DNA of 64,000 nucleotides from Ceriagrion tenellum. Taxonomy: Eukaryota > Arthropoda > Insecta > Odonata > Coenagrionidae. Location of the stretch: positions 89,448,593 to 89,512,592 of the forward strand of contig OY720639.1 in the NCBI GenBank assembly GCA_963169105.1, written 5' to 3'. The position numbers and the translations under genes are program-made. Shown here one piece after another: positions 21,441-33,425 of this stretch (the stretch's first letter is position 1; each line of letters begins with the position of its first letter). The notes under the pieces were generated by a model, which did no database searches, was not told where the DNA came from, and saw nothing but the letters and a program-made list of their open reading frames with translations.

Positions 21441-23579
21441 TTTACCATGCCTTTCTTTGGAGCATTGTTGTGGACTCAAAGGTTTCTTCATCTACGGAAC
21501 ATATCTCAGCAGTTTTGGGAAGCTTTGTCCCCAATGTATGCGGTCTTTTTTTGGTTTTCATGTGAATGATTTTCATGACATTTTTATGGGATGCGATACT
21601 TTATTTTTCTGGAATGCGACATCGCCTTCGTATGCTTATGCCTTATTTTTCTTATTTCCGCGTGAGTAGTTTGGATGAAGTACTACGATGAAAACTTTCA
21701 AGATTCCCGATTGAATGCTCGGAGAAGTTGAGTGTGTTTTGAAAAGAAATATTTGGTGGGTGAATTGAGTACTGTGGAAAATCGGTGCGGGACGTTCGTT
21801 CACGTTACATTCCAAAGTAGGCCATTCTTAAAAGAATTTAATTGAGGAGTTTTTTTTTCTCGCTGCCGTCCGATCTTTAAATTTGAATATCTCGCAGATC
21901 CATAGCGGAGAAAATTTAGGTTGGTTTCCAATCACCACTGATAAGTACTCATCGTAGCCGTTGGATATACATGAGGGCACTTTCTAGTCTAAGATGGAAA
22001 CAATCTGCGCTGAAATATTTAAAACATAGTGGGGTGTTATGAAATTGAAATTGATTTTTATTATTTTCAACAAAAGATAAGAAAAAATACATCTACTTAT
22101 AAACAAAAAATGGAAGCTTTAGGTAGCCTTAAAGGTAATACCTGTGTAAAGGCTATCTTTAATTAACATTGGCATGTGTGGTCAATAGATAGATAATCAA
22201 CAATTGGTCATACAGAAATATAAATATTACCCAGCAACAATAGTCGTACTTTTCGTAAAAATGGAAAAAAATGTGTACATACAACTAAATGCATAATAAA
22301 ATGCTTAATATAAACTTCTAAACAGAAATTTCTGACACATGTATTGTCAAAAAAAAAATCTGAATTACAGATATTTCCTCTCAATCGATCGTCGCCATTA
22401 CCTTAAGAAAAAAGGAATTACCATTTCTACTGGAACATATTTCACCTTCAAATAACAATTGAATAATTAAAAATTTAAGCTCTCTTTATAAAAGTGTTTT
22501 TTTTTTGGTAACTTAGGTTATATTTTGGTATCATTTTTTTCACAAATTGGTCGTTTCTTTGAATATTAGTTGTAGAAATTTTACGCTTATTCATATTTTG
22601 TAGTTTTAGGTGACTTCAGCGCCATTTCAATTAAACAAACTATTGATATGCATTCAAGTAGGTAATGAGGCACTGTCACGGACACCTGCTGTCATCTGTC
22701 ACACCGTCTTGAGCAGCTGAGCAATGAATTGACTTCAGTTACTAATATAAATTGCTTAGGAACTAAACACATAATGGATTAGTGGATGTATTTCATCGTC
22801 AGTAAATTTTCTGAGAGTTTTAGCTTCTTATAAAACCATTATTTCGTAAATGGCATTCATATAGGATGTATCAACAATATTTTTACACATTTTTCACCCT
22901 TTTACGTATTTAACGCCTTTTAATTTCAAGTTTAATTGCGTAAAACATAGTGTGGAATTGTGGAGTTTTATGGTTAAAATTATAGGACACGTTATTCGAT
23001 CACTATCGGAAATATTACTGGAACGGCATTCACATAAGCAACGTCAATATCTTCTTTTTGGATTAACTCCATTGTTGATAGGCGAAGAAAATGACTACGT
23101 GATAGAGCCTGCTGGTTGCAATAAATAATAATATTTTATATTACACATTCCATTGTACAATATAATCCATTAAGCAATGATATTAGTGAAATTTGGATCC
23201 CCTGAAGAGATCTGAATTGTGACTGCCATCCATTGATTACGTTGTGTTCAGCTGCAGTGTATTTAACTACATAGAAATATATTTATAGCCATTGCAAATG
23301 GCATAGAGGTACGATCGATATAACGTAAATTGTAATGCGTACACTTTATACATTTAGCAATGGAACAATATATGTATAACAAGTAACAATTTAGAAAATA
23401 ATTAATATATATTTCGTAGTGATATCAATGGCATCTTATGGTGGTAGGTACATGAACATTAAAGAATATTGTGTAAATCTATTTGCGTAATCAATCATTT
23501 TCTTAGACGGTTAAGAACTCTGGCTTCACTTTGCACAGAAGATATTACTTTAGGCCAGTTTACTTGAAAAATGTTTGAC
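21441..23579. other. unassigned AT-rich sequence
   Basis: No genes recognised. The piece 22668-22730 (ctgtcacggacacctgctgt) recurs in the same orientation at 24288-24350, so it is a dispersed repeat of unknown class. Confidence 0.5.
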
Positions 23580-23591
23580 GGACCAGAAGGT

Positions 23592-23848
23592 ATTGCCATG
23601 AGAAAAAATCGGACTGGACCGGGAATCGAACCACGGACCTTTGGTTTGCCGGACCAATGCGCAGACCACTACGCGTAGTGGTCTGCGCATTGGTCCGGCA
23701 AACAAAAGGTCCGTGGTTCGATTCTACTACGCGTAGTGGTCTGCGCATTGGTCCGGCTAACCAAAGGTCCGTGGTTCGATTCCCGGTCCAGGCCGATTTT
23801 TTTCTCATGGCAATTTCTTAAAAAAAAATCACCCGCCATGTTTGAATT
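23592..23848. mobile_element. tRNA-derived SINE heads in inverted and tandem array, 12-bp target duplication
   Basis: Flanked by ggaccagaaggt at 23580-23591 and 23849-23860. Inside is one minus-strand tRNA-like head, then two plus-strand heads. Each has an A-box-like gtagtggtctgcgc and a B box ggttcgattc. The minus and first plus heads meet in the palindrome actacgcgtagt. The outermost arms, gccatgagaaaaaatcgg and its complement, also pair, so the whole unit can fold back. Confidence 0.8.
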
Positions 23849-23860
23849 GGACCAGAAGGT

Positions 23861-24287
23861 GATATTATTTTTTTAGGCGCAAATTTGTGGAACTGTTATT
23901 TGTAAATTGCAATTAATACCAACTTAACAAACCGAACTCTAATGTTTTCTTCGTGACCTAAGTTTCGTTGTGGTTTGCATGATGTTTTACCAAAACGAAA
24001 CCGAGTACGAATGAAACATTTTGTGAGGACATACTACGATATGCCACGTTAACAACAAGACCCGATGGTGTCGTGCAGAAACAAAACCTAGGCCTTGCAA
24101 AAATAAAGTTTGGCGAAAAAAAACTAATTTTTATATTTTATTTAGGCTTGCGAACTGGTTTTTGGGTCCTATGTGGCAGATTGCGACGTTTATGAGGGCA
24201 ATAAGGACCCAGTTTCACTCAATTAAGTCCGTACTTCTGGCTGCAAAATGTCGACCCACGGGAATGGAAACGTATGCATTGAAGCAG
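23861..24287. other. unassigned sequence
   Basis: Nothing recognised. Confidence 0.5.
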
Positions 24288-24660
24288 AAAATGACGCGCT
24301 GTCACGGACACCTCTTGTCATCTGCTACGCCGTCTTGAGCGGCTAATCAACTCTCTACTTCTCCGCTCCTGAAGTACCCTAAGCAAGCGGGAATGAAATC
24401 GTGAGACTGCTAGCTTCGCGCTGCGGAGAAAAATAATCAGCACAACTAGAGCTCTCCGAATCGATCGACACGTCGTCGATTGGAACACTTGAATAATCCG
24501 GACGTAACTAGCGGGACGCAAAAGTTAAACGAACCTTCACGGTTTTGGTGCGACAGCGTTGGCGTCGCTCTTACGAGCGGGCGCTGAATTGAGTTTATCG
24601 GTTTCGGCACGAGAGGTGAGCAGTGTGAAAAAAGGTATTGCGATTAAATGATTTGCATGA
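24288..24660. other. G+C-richer segment, unassigned
   Basis: Starts with the dispersed repeat shared with 22668-22730 and is clearly richer in CpG than its surroundings (about 24300-24620). It ends in gagaggtgagcagtgt, which contains a splice-donor-like GGTGAGC. It could be a promoter or first exon of a host gene, or an uncharacterised repeat; no coding frame supports either. Confidence 0.3.
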
Positions 24661-24681
24661 TTATTTGGAGAGGCGGCCGGC

Positions 24682-25390
24682 AAGTCTACATCTACAAACT
24701 ACATCTACATCTACGTTATACCCTGCGAGCCACCACGAGGGTGTGTGGCAGGGGGTGAAGATCACCAAACATGCACTATTGACATGCAACTAGGATATTT
24801 AATGGAGACATGCTAAATAATTGGGTCGCATGCAGCTAGATGGTTAGTATCTACATAATAAGGAAGGGATTATTGGTTGTTATTACATGCATCAAGCACT
24901 ACAGACTACTCTAACTATATTCCACCTACCTATCCCTTTGCTACGCTGCCTATGTTCTCTCTTATAGTACGAGGGAAAAATGACATTTAAATCTATCGGT
25001 ACGACAATCTATCTCTCTAATCTTGTTAATATGATCAAACCTAGCATAACACGCAGGGGTTCTCAATATATATCTAACGTCATCTGTGAACAAATTGGTT
25101 TCAAATTTACTTAAAAGGTTTAACCTAAATTTTAACTTGCGTTCTGGTAGTAATTCCCATCCTAGTTCTTCTATTAAACTCGTAACACTTATACAATTAT
25201 CATAACGGCCTTTAGAAAACCTAGCGGATCTCCTTTGCATGCGCTCTAATTCTTTTATCATACCTTCCTCGTACGGATCCCATATACTAGTGGCATATTC
25301 TAATGAGGCCTGACAAGTGTAAAATAGCTTCTTTCTCGTACTGTCTCATCGAATTTGCCTAGAACCCTTTTTACGAATCCTGACCCTGAA
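24682..25390 (-). mobile_element. LINE-A (CR1/L2-like) 3' end, longest copy
   Basis: Minus strand. The coding tail 25261-24962 reads MIKELERMQRRSARF, then CISVTSLIEELGWELLPERK and DDVRYILRTPACYARFDHIN, ending near FKCHFSLVL. A further upstream stretch to about 25390 encodes the EYA..IWDP motif just before MIKELE. In CR1/L2 ORF2 these lie between the RT and the C-terminus. The 3' UTR ends in the conserved hairpin and a (GATGTA)n-like tail at 24682-24715. The RT core is missing. Confidence 0.85.
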
Positions 25391-25895
25391 TTACCCTGCG
25401 AGCCGTTGCATGGGCCCGTAGCAGGGGGTGTAAGAACTCCGGCTGTGCGAAGGTATAAGGGATAAGATTCTGTGAGGTGAAATGGTGTCGTGTAATATGG
25501 GAGTGTATTGAGTGGAGCTGAGTTTTTATTGTGATTGCCTATTGTGCGTGGAAAGATCGATTTTTTTTACCTATCTGTTCGAAAATGTATCTCTGTTATT
25601 TAATCGCTTCTGTCAGACCTAGAAATGAATTGAGGAGTCATGATAATATTCTCTATGTCGCTCTGAAAAAAACCGATCTGAATTTCTCAAGCAAGCTAAG
25701 CCTAGCTAGTAGCCTCTGAGTCTCTAGGGACTCCTACGTTAATCCCTCTATAAATTGTGAAACACTATATGTTTACTCGTAGCAGTTTTGAACGTAGCAT
25801 GCAGCTTTTCTTTGAATTATATTACCTATTTTTTTTAAACCTTTATGATCAGGGTCCTAAATGCTAACGGCGTATTCTAGGTGTGGTCTAACCAG
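25391..25895 (-). mobile_element. LINE-B (CR1/L2-like) 3' end, first part
   Basis: Minus-strand member of a second family, also at 43025-44110, 55880-56515 and, on the plus strand, 40666-40985 and 57219-57510. It starts at the 3' hairpin (accctgcgagccgttgcatg) and carries the tail motif around 25600-25700. At 25882-25895 it is interrupted in the RT end by a 470-bp insertion with a 14-bp target duplication, tgtggtctaaccag. Confidence 0.75.
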
Positions 25896-26365
25896 GTGTT
25901 TCGACTCCCATCGCAGGATTACAACTTCCGCCCTGGTTTCAAGCTTTCGCTTATACCCGGGGCGAGGTAGAGGTGGAAGGAAAGGATGGGAAGGGAAGGT
26001 TAGCGACACCTCAGCCCCTTCGAGGCCGACACCAATGAGGCGGATTGAGGTCAAAAGGACCTCAATTGGGCCTCCGCCTCCCCGAAGTGCTCGTGTTAGT
26101 TTGGTTACCCCAAATAACTGAGACGAGTGACCCTCGGTCTCGCTTTCGCGAAAGACCTACCGCACATCTTTGTGAACCGAGAGAGCACGTTGCCCAATTC
26201 TTTGGGATTAGGTATCTCTCTGGCTCACTTTACGGGTTGACGCCTTGCGGTCTGCCGAAGTACGTCCTCGAGTCGGGGATCACCGAACCTATGGAGGGTC
26301 AATTCGGACCAATTCTGGTCGAAGCGTGAGTACATCCCTCCTCTCAGTAGTTCTCGTCAACCTTT
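25896..26365 (+). mobile_element. 470-bp GC-rich dispersed repeat, copy 1
   Basis: Flanked by tgtggtctaaccag (25882-25895 and 26366-26379). Copy 2 lies inverted at 43272-43744. Both start with an element end like gtttcg.ctc and share acaacttccg, agctttcgcttataccc, and gcctccgcctccccgaagtg. No poly(A) or tRNA-like box is visible, and no inverted ends. A SINE or MITE of unknown class. Parts of the plus frame (RRIEVKRTS, PTAHLCEP, GLPPCGLP-like) are similar between copies. Confidence 0.75.
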
Positions 26366-26587
26366 TGTGGTCTAACCAGAGCTAAGAGCATCTCTCTTTT
26401 ACTTTTTCATCCAAGGACCTTCCTATTATACGCTTCGTGAAATCTAGTTTCATTAATGCTGTGCCGCATATACTTTGTATGTGTATTCCCCACAATATGT
26501 CAGAAGTTTATGTTAATTCCAAGATATTTAACTGTACCTGCAGATTTTATGTTTACTCCAAATGAGGTAATTTATGGCATTGCAGCC
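26366..26587 (-). pseudogene. LINE-B RT end, second part
   Basis: Continues 25895 across the insertion. Minus-strand reading gives motifs of the RT thumb: a KYLGI-like segment near 26540 and a VRPHLEYA motif spanning the insertion boundary. Stops and frame changes are present. Confidence 0.65.
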
Positions 26588-26865
26588 GAAGGAGGAGAAA
26601 TGATTAGAAGAAGAAAGAAGACCTGGATTAGACATTGCATTTGAACAGATTGTTTGCTAATAACAGGAATAGAAAGAATGGTGGAGGAAATGCGGAGAGA
26701 GGGAAGGACAAGAGAGAAAATGTTGGACAATAGCGAAGTAGAGGGAAAATACGTGAAAATGAAGCAGTTACCTAATAGAATAGCTAAGTGAAGTTGGAGA
26801 TCTTGAGGAAACCTGCCGATTAAGGCAGAAAAACATGAGCGAACGATAATTAAAGACAACACTCA
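26588..26865 (+). pseudogene. RTE-like LINE C-terminal fragment
   Basis: Reads MIRRRKKTWIRHCI, a stop, then EGRTREKMLDNSEVEGKYVK-type sequence, followed by a NLPIKAEKH-like end. This matches the RR..WI.H........EGR..G......LD.......Y..MK.....R..W order of RTE-like tails. Broken by stops; abuts the Tigger TIR at 26893. Confidence 0.6.
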
Positions 26866-27646
26866 GAACCATAGCAAATTTAAAAAAATATACAGTAGAA
26901 GATCGATAATCCGGAATACGCGGGATCAGACGCGTTCCGGAATTACGATATTTCCTGTGTATAGATCACTTTCCTTGAAGTATGCAACACTGCAACACGG
27001 TAGGTAGATTAACGGAAAGAGCGAGAGCGACTCTACGGATATGATGCCTTGATGAATGAGGGGGCAAGTAATGAGAAAAACTAAAGTACTATCATAAACT
27101 CTATATGATGTAAAACATTTAAAAAAGTTCTTCGTTCGTAAATGACGAATCGTGAAGGCAATCTAGATGAGGCCACCTCTAAATGGAAGAAAAATGGCAC
27201 TTAACTTTACAATCCGGGTAGAACATCAATATTTCGCCAGCCCATATTTTTCAACATGCCCCTATCGTAAATTCTACGTCGCTTTAATGACTAGCTGCGT
27301 AAACATATCGGAGGTTTTGGTAATTAACAATCCCACTTCGAATACAATACTAGGAATATCAACAGTTTGAATTCTTAAATTTAATGTTAACAGTCGCAGT
27401 GAATCCTACGAGGTGGGGAAATCGCGGGTATTTTGGAAAAACTACTTGGCATGAACTTGATAAATTATTAATACGTTCTGAAGTGGCGTAAATCCCAAAA
27501 AAATTGAAATGTTTGCTTACCATCACGTCTTATGGATCTTTATTGGCCCTCGGCGGAGTGACCCACATTATCCGTGGCAGCAACACACGAATGTTGGTGA
27601 TGCTGTCTTCTTCAAGAGGTCTGTGAGCTTCACCTGTTTCCACTGG

Positions 27647-29230
27647 CTACGTCTCTTTCATTAGATTGTTCTTTATCCTATACAGCTGAAATATCTCCGT
27701 ATCGTCGGAAGAGGTTCTCTGTTCCAAGTACTTAATCAGTTTTTCCGCATGTGTAATTGCATCAGAATTCGTTATTTTTTCCTCGTCTGAGCTGCAATTA
27801 CTTGCCATCCCATCTTCATCGATGTTTTCAACAATTGATGAACCCGTTACGGCATCCAAAATCTTACCATCGGTGAGGCATTGATACACAGGTGCATCAT
27901 TGTCACAGTCATTCCACTATTTTATCTATTCATCGCTCATATTGGCATTCGACTCTTTAACAAAATTTACGAAATGGGAAAAGTTATCACCTGGAGGCGG
28001 AAACCATGAAATTCCTGTGGGCCGTCAGTTTCCTCGCAGTGGTTTTGAAAATCCGGCAGCACGTTACTCCAGCACCTTTTCAAATTATTGGGTGTAACCT
28101 GCCTCACGCTTCAGCAATGCACCATACCACATTTTTCATAGCAAATTCTTTGTTAAATTCTTCGCAGCTGAAGGGACTTCCACGATGGATAGTTTTTTTT
28201 CATGATTTCACTTCGTTAGTGACACTTGAGGCTGTTTATTATCCCTTGATCAAATGGCTGGATGAGGGATGTGCAGTTATGTGGTAAGAATGACACTGTT
28301 ACATTATTCTCGATGAGTTTTTGCGGGGGATGCACTGTGCAGTTGTCCAACAACAATATATTTTTTTAATTTTCCGGCAGCCCTATACTCTTGAAAATTT
28401 TCCGAACCTCAGGCACAAAATGACGATGAAATCATTATTTAAATAATTCCTGCGTTATCCTCGCTCGTTTATTTGCCATGTAAATCACAGGAAACTGCCA
28501 GATGCCCTTAAACACGCGTGGTTTTTTCGCACCATGCCACCACACGCGGCACTTTTTCCGATAACCATGAGTCCGCATTTATGGCTTCCGGCAGCATTAA
28601 CATAAGCCGTGATTGTGAGTCTTGCCATAGATTCTTTAGCTCCGGTCGCAGTCTTCTCGTCACTGCAAACAAGTTTTTCGAGGAAGACAGCACCAGAGCT
28701 AACCAGTCTCATCCATGTTGTAAATCTGATCTGGTGTAAGATTGTTCTTCCATCAACTTTGCCAGCTCGTACATACTCTTCGGTAGCATCATGATCTGCT
28801 GACAATTTTTCTCCGTTAACTTTCAGATACCGAATGCCATGCCGATATTTAAACTTCTGTAGCCACCCTGTTGTATACTCGTACGGTGAGGTGATAATAA
28901 GTTGCTTGTGGAAATATTTACCTTTTTCCATCATGATTCCGCCAGAAATTAGGATGCCTTCACTTCGTTGCTGCGGTAACCACGCATACACCGTCTTGTC
29001 CAGTTCATTGTTACTTGGCTCACGTAAATTTCTTCTTTTGGAAATTCCGGCCAACGATTTAGACTGCAACGAATAGCAAAAGTTTCTCTCTGTCCCTTGA
29101 TGTCATAAATGGTCGATTGCCCGACCACATACTCCTGACGAAGCTGTGGAACACTGACACCTCGGTCCAATTTTGGCAGTAACTCCATTTTTTGTTGAAG
29201 GGAGAGAGTTTTCCTTTCACTTGGAGCCTA
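27647..29230 (-). pseudogene. Tigger-like transposase remnant
   Basis: Read on the minus strand in order. A CENP-B/psq-type DNA-binding helix-turn-helix (KMELLPKLDRGVSVPQLRQE then STIYDIKGQRE) lies near 29190-29075. After a frame change comes the second HTH and linker (WLQKFKYRHGIRYLKVNGEK near 28830). The DDE domain follows, with LLLDNCTVHPP near 28350 (catalytic aspartate) and SFLPHNCTSLIQPFDQGIIN near 28270. The C-terminal tail ends at 27647 (ITHAEKLIKYLEQ). Intact Tigger transposases are about 500-600 residues, and this spans a comparable length. At least five stops or frameshifts are present. In the family it cuts and pastes DNA at TA sites in the nucleus. This copy is inactive. Confidence 0.85.
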
Positions 29231-29807
29231 CTACTGCTTCCTTGACCCAAGTCTCTTTCTGAAGTTTTCACTGTACGACTCAACCTGCTCAACGCTATCT
29301 GAAAGCAACCAGCAAACAACTGATTCTGAAATGAACCAAGTTCCACTGAGTTCACGAGAACCCTTTTCAAATTTGTATTTTGGGGGTTGAGAGGCCAGCA
29401 TAAAATTTGTGGGGGTGAGGGTCTTTTCAGGGTAATACATTGAGTAATTTTGACATGCGTTGCGCACAATGTCTTAGAGTGGGGGAGTGGGGTGGAGCTC
29501 GGTGTCCTCAAGTCGTTCACCTGGGAAGTCCGCATGACTCAGTCTGAAAAAGGCCCTCTAGTCTATGGGCTTTGCCGCGGAAGTCGCCCGCCCTATATAT
29601 TCATGCGCCCGCCCATGAAGATGAAAGTCATAGAATTTCTCTCCAAGATGATTGTAGCGCAATGAATGAAAACAGTAGGTAATCGTATTTACGGGAAGGG
29701 AATAAACAGTGGTATTCACGTGCCACCCATTTTTCATAAAACCGCCAAACCCCTATGATACAATGTGAGTAACTTTGGACGTGCGGCGCGCACAATATAA
29801 ACTTTAA

Positions 29808-30341
29808 GACCTCTTTCACACTAGGCGAATGTTGGACGCGCGGTTTATGCGCGGAATCCGCGCGATCGAGCAACCGGGTGGAGCTGGATTTGGATAAGAA
29901 AGAGAATTGTTATTTTCATATTTTAATTGTAAAAAAATATTGAAAATGGTTTCCAAATTGAAATAAATTGCAGTTACGCTTACCAAATTGTTTTCTTTCA
30001 GCTTCACTTTTGTTTTCAAAATCTTCATCCAATATGACGCAAATCTCACGCCATGCATATCTTGTTGCAATTCTGTCCATTTACTCTTCTAATACTTATC
30101 TCACAGCACAGGACTCATTGGGACAAGACCGATAAACAATTCTACGTCTTTCAGGCTCCAGGCGGTCGCCACGAGTTCTCGAGGGGGCACGGTAGGTTCG
30201 CGGTCGCCGCCCGGTGGCCGCGCGAACTTTGGACGCGCAGAAACAAGTGTGAAAGGTCGCATGCCCTCCAATGCCCAATAAAAGTACGCGGATTCCGCGC
30301 GGAAACCACGCGTCCAAAATTCGCCTAGTGTGAGAGAGGCC
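29808..30341. mobile_element. Harbinger-like MITE nested in the Tigger element
   Basis: Ends gacctctttcacactaggcg (29808) and its inverted counterpart ending gtgtgagagaggcc (30341); TIR of about 35 bp including ttggacgcg. Direct repeat TAA at 29805-29807 and 30342-30344, the three-base target typical of PIF/Harbinger. CpG-rich for the region. No transposase. Confidence 0.75.
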
Positions 30342-30678
30342 TAACCCACCTTCATTCCTCTCGCAAGGAAGTCGCGGAAGCTCGCGAAATAGACGTCGTA
30401 TGTTGATGCCGTAGATACTGTTGCGTAGAATCACCTGTAGATACATTCCAAATCACGGAATAAGATATTCTACGGATGAAAAGGGCGAATTCATTGTCTG
30501 GCTCTCGGAGGATTGACACGAAGTCACACAGGCTCCAAAACGGCAATTTAACCGCTTATATAACTACATTTTTGGCGGCGTAACTTAAAAAATCAAAAAT
30601 TCGCCAAATTCTGGAAAACCTTCCGTTGTTTAGATGCTTCCGTTATTTAGATTTCCGGATTATCGATCTTCTACTGTA

Positions 30679-32050
30679 GATACGAGCGAGATTCCACGAG
30701 TTGAAAAATTATAGTTTCTTCCTGGAATGACGTCAATATCATTAAAAACTGAAAGATAATTCTTTTTCAGGAGTAATTTAACCAAATATTCATATAGATA
30801 AATATTTTAACCTGCTCTCATTATCGAGGGACATCATTTAGCACTTGTAAAGGCTCCATCGCATGACTTACCATTTAATAAATTAAAATAACCTGGACAT
30901 TATTAAAATTATCACCAGAGCCCATGTGACTAAAACGCATGTGGCAGATATTTAGCAATATAAATAACTAATATAAGCCATTATTTTTTCAATACATGGA
31001 TAATAATACCTTACACAATGATCTGGAACCATCCTAGTTAAGTTTAGGTTGTGCGAAGAACAACATTTCAAAATCATTCTATTTGTTAATTGTGTCAGGG
31101 ACGCAGTCAGACATTCCTTATTCTCTTGGCACCTTTACATGTGCGCCAATTCAATGCACATACCTTAGTTCGCCAATATTGGCACACTTATGAGGAGGAA
31201 TATTGCGAGAAAATACTTTAGCCTTTGTTTAAATGAATCATTTCCTGAATCTTACAGAAGTAGGAATCGAGTATGCGCTAATACGCTTGTCGCCTTAAGC
31301 GATACTTTCCTGTTATGAATGTTATTTCCCTGCGCAGCTTCTGCCATGAATGGTATTATATCCCTTAAAGAGAACAGTGCGGGTTATCATACTCCTGCAA
31401 CAGAAAGATCAATCAACTTACATGTGCCCTCTCACTCTCTTTTTGCCGTCTTACACTACCAAAAGTCAGTGTGTACATTGCCTTTTAATACCCCTCTAGT
31501 ACGTTTTCTATTTTTTTGAAGATTTGATGAAATTCAAGGTCAGTCGCTTAAGATTGAGATTTATCTCCTAGGTTTTGAAGGTTTCGAACCTCAGTTGAAT
31601 AATTCACCTAGGGAAGTAACGTTATAGTTTTTTTTATTTTTTAGTAGTCATTATAGTCCCGGAAGTTATATTTTTATCACTTAAAATTGCCTCAGAAAGT
31701 TATAAATCTATAAAATACTCTTTAAACCGTCTTCGCAATGGCATAAAATATTAATGTCAGACCCTGTTGACCCTGTAACGAAACTGGACGTAAACAAAAA
31801 AAATAATTTGGATTTTTGAAGTGATATTTCATAGTTAAATAGTAAAATAATTCCATACGGTGGGGCCTGAGATGGTATCTATTTTTATACCTATTTTTCT
31901 AGATTCATCCCTGGAATATGTTTGGTCTTTTTCAAAAGTGAAGCTTGGGCAATAACTTGGAAGCTATGGCATAATTCGGTTATATTTTCGTTTTATTATA
32001 GAAATTTTACTTGTTGAACATACGCCTGATTTTCAACAAATTCTACTCTA
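30679..32050. other. unassigned sequence
   Basis: AT-rich, no domain recognised. Confidence 0.5.
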
Positions 32051-32051
32051 C

Positions 32052-32662
32052 ATTACATCTACATCTACGTAATACCCTGCGAGCCACCACGAGGGTGTGT
32101 GGCAGGGGGTGAAGATCACCAAACATGCACTATTGACATGCAACTAGGATATTTAAGGGAGACATGCTAGATAATATGGTCACATGCTGCTAGATGGTTA
32201 GTATCTACATAATATGAAATGGATTATTGGTTGTTAATACATGCATCATGCACTACAGACTACTCTAACTATATTTCACCTACCTATCCCTTTGCTACGC
32301 TGCCTATTGTTCTCTCTTATAGTAAGAGGTAAAAATGACATTTTAAATCTATCGGTACGACAATCTATCTCTCAAATCTTGTGAAGATGATCAAACCTAG
32401 CATAATACGCAGGGGTTCTTAATATATATCTAACGTCATCTGTGAACAACTCGGTTTCGAATTTACTTTAAAGGTTTAACCTGAATTTTAACCTGCGTTC
32501 TGATAGTAATTCCCATCCTAGTTCTTCTATTAAACTCGTAACACTAATACAATTATCATAACGACATTTAACAAACCTAGCGGATCTCCTTTGCACACGC
32601 TCTAATTCTTTTATCATACCTTCCTCGTACGGATCCCATATATTAGCGGCATATTCCAAGTG
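32052..32662 (-). mobile_element. LINE-A (CR1/L2-like) 3' end
   Basis: Minus-strand copy of the family at 13738 and 24682. Coding tail at 32659-32468 reads MEYAANIWDPYEEGMIKELE, RRSARFVKCRYDN and SLIEELGWELLSERRLKF, then breaks by a frame change near 32465. The 3' UTR, hairpin and catctacatctac tail are at 32052-32110. Confidence 0.85.
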
Positions 32663-32911
32663 AGCCCATTTAATGACATTAATTGCTCAAAAGAAGGAAT
32701 TTGGACCATACTCGTCTCAAAGTTGGTGAGAGTGAAAAATTACTTATGTGCAAAAAATATTTTAGTAAGATTTCATTCAAGTTTTTTTTTATTTTTGCTA
32801 AAAAATATTGAAATATCAAATATAGAAGTAGCGAAGAGAAAAGTAATTATGCAGACAAACCACTACAATCCTCAATAAGTATGTTAGGGAATGAAATATT
32901 TTAACTCAGTC

Positions 32912-33425
32912 TACATCTACATCTACTTACTACTCTGCAAGCTACTACAAGGGTATTTGGTAGGGGGGTGACTTGTCACTAACATAAACTACAGTGAAGA
33001 AATTTACTTTCACCAACATGCACCATGTAATGTGCACGCTACAAATGCTATAGAAACTACTAAAGTAAACTATTAGAAGCATGCATTAGGGGGCATATGA
33101 ATAAATCAGCTACACTACCAGTTGACTAACCTACTTCAAAGTCTAAACGCATCCATTAGGTATGGTCTCTTACCAATCGGGGAAAAACAACATTTTAAAC
33201 TGCTCTGTTCTAAAATTTATTTCCCTTATTTTATTTATTTTATTTTTATGGTCTGATCTACCTTAGTGCGGTGTAGTTTGAAAGATATTGGTAACTTCTT
33301 CTGAAAATGAATTGGTGTTTAATTTAGTTAAAAGATTGAGTCTAATTTTCAATCAACGGTCTGAAAGCGATTCCCATCCTAGTTGTTGCAAGAGTTCAGT
33401 GACATTAACTAGACTAAAACCGGTC
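32912..33425 (-). mobile_element. LINE-C (related CR1/L2-like) 3' end
   Basis: A diverged relative: the same gatgta-type tail (ctacatctacatctactta) and a decayed terminal hairpin, with a coding tail on the minus strand showing the LGWESLSDR-like motif near 33370 and an FKMLFFPRL-like end near 33190. Many substitutions. Confidence 0.65.

Larger units (their letters stand above)
26893..30676 (-). mobile_element. Tigger/pogo-type transposon with TA duplication
   Basis: TIR cagtagaagatcgataatcc at 26893 and its inverted match ending ctactg at 30676, each bordered by TA (26891-26892 and 30677-30678). The TIR begins CAGT as in Tigger/pogo elements. The transposase remnant lies inside on the minus strand, and a Harbinger-like MITE is nested at 29808-30341. 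Everything between the two TIRs is this element apart from that insertion. Confidence 0.9.
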
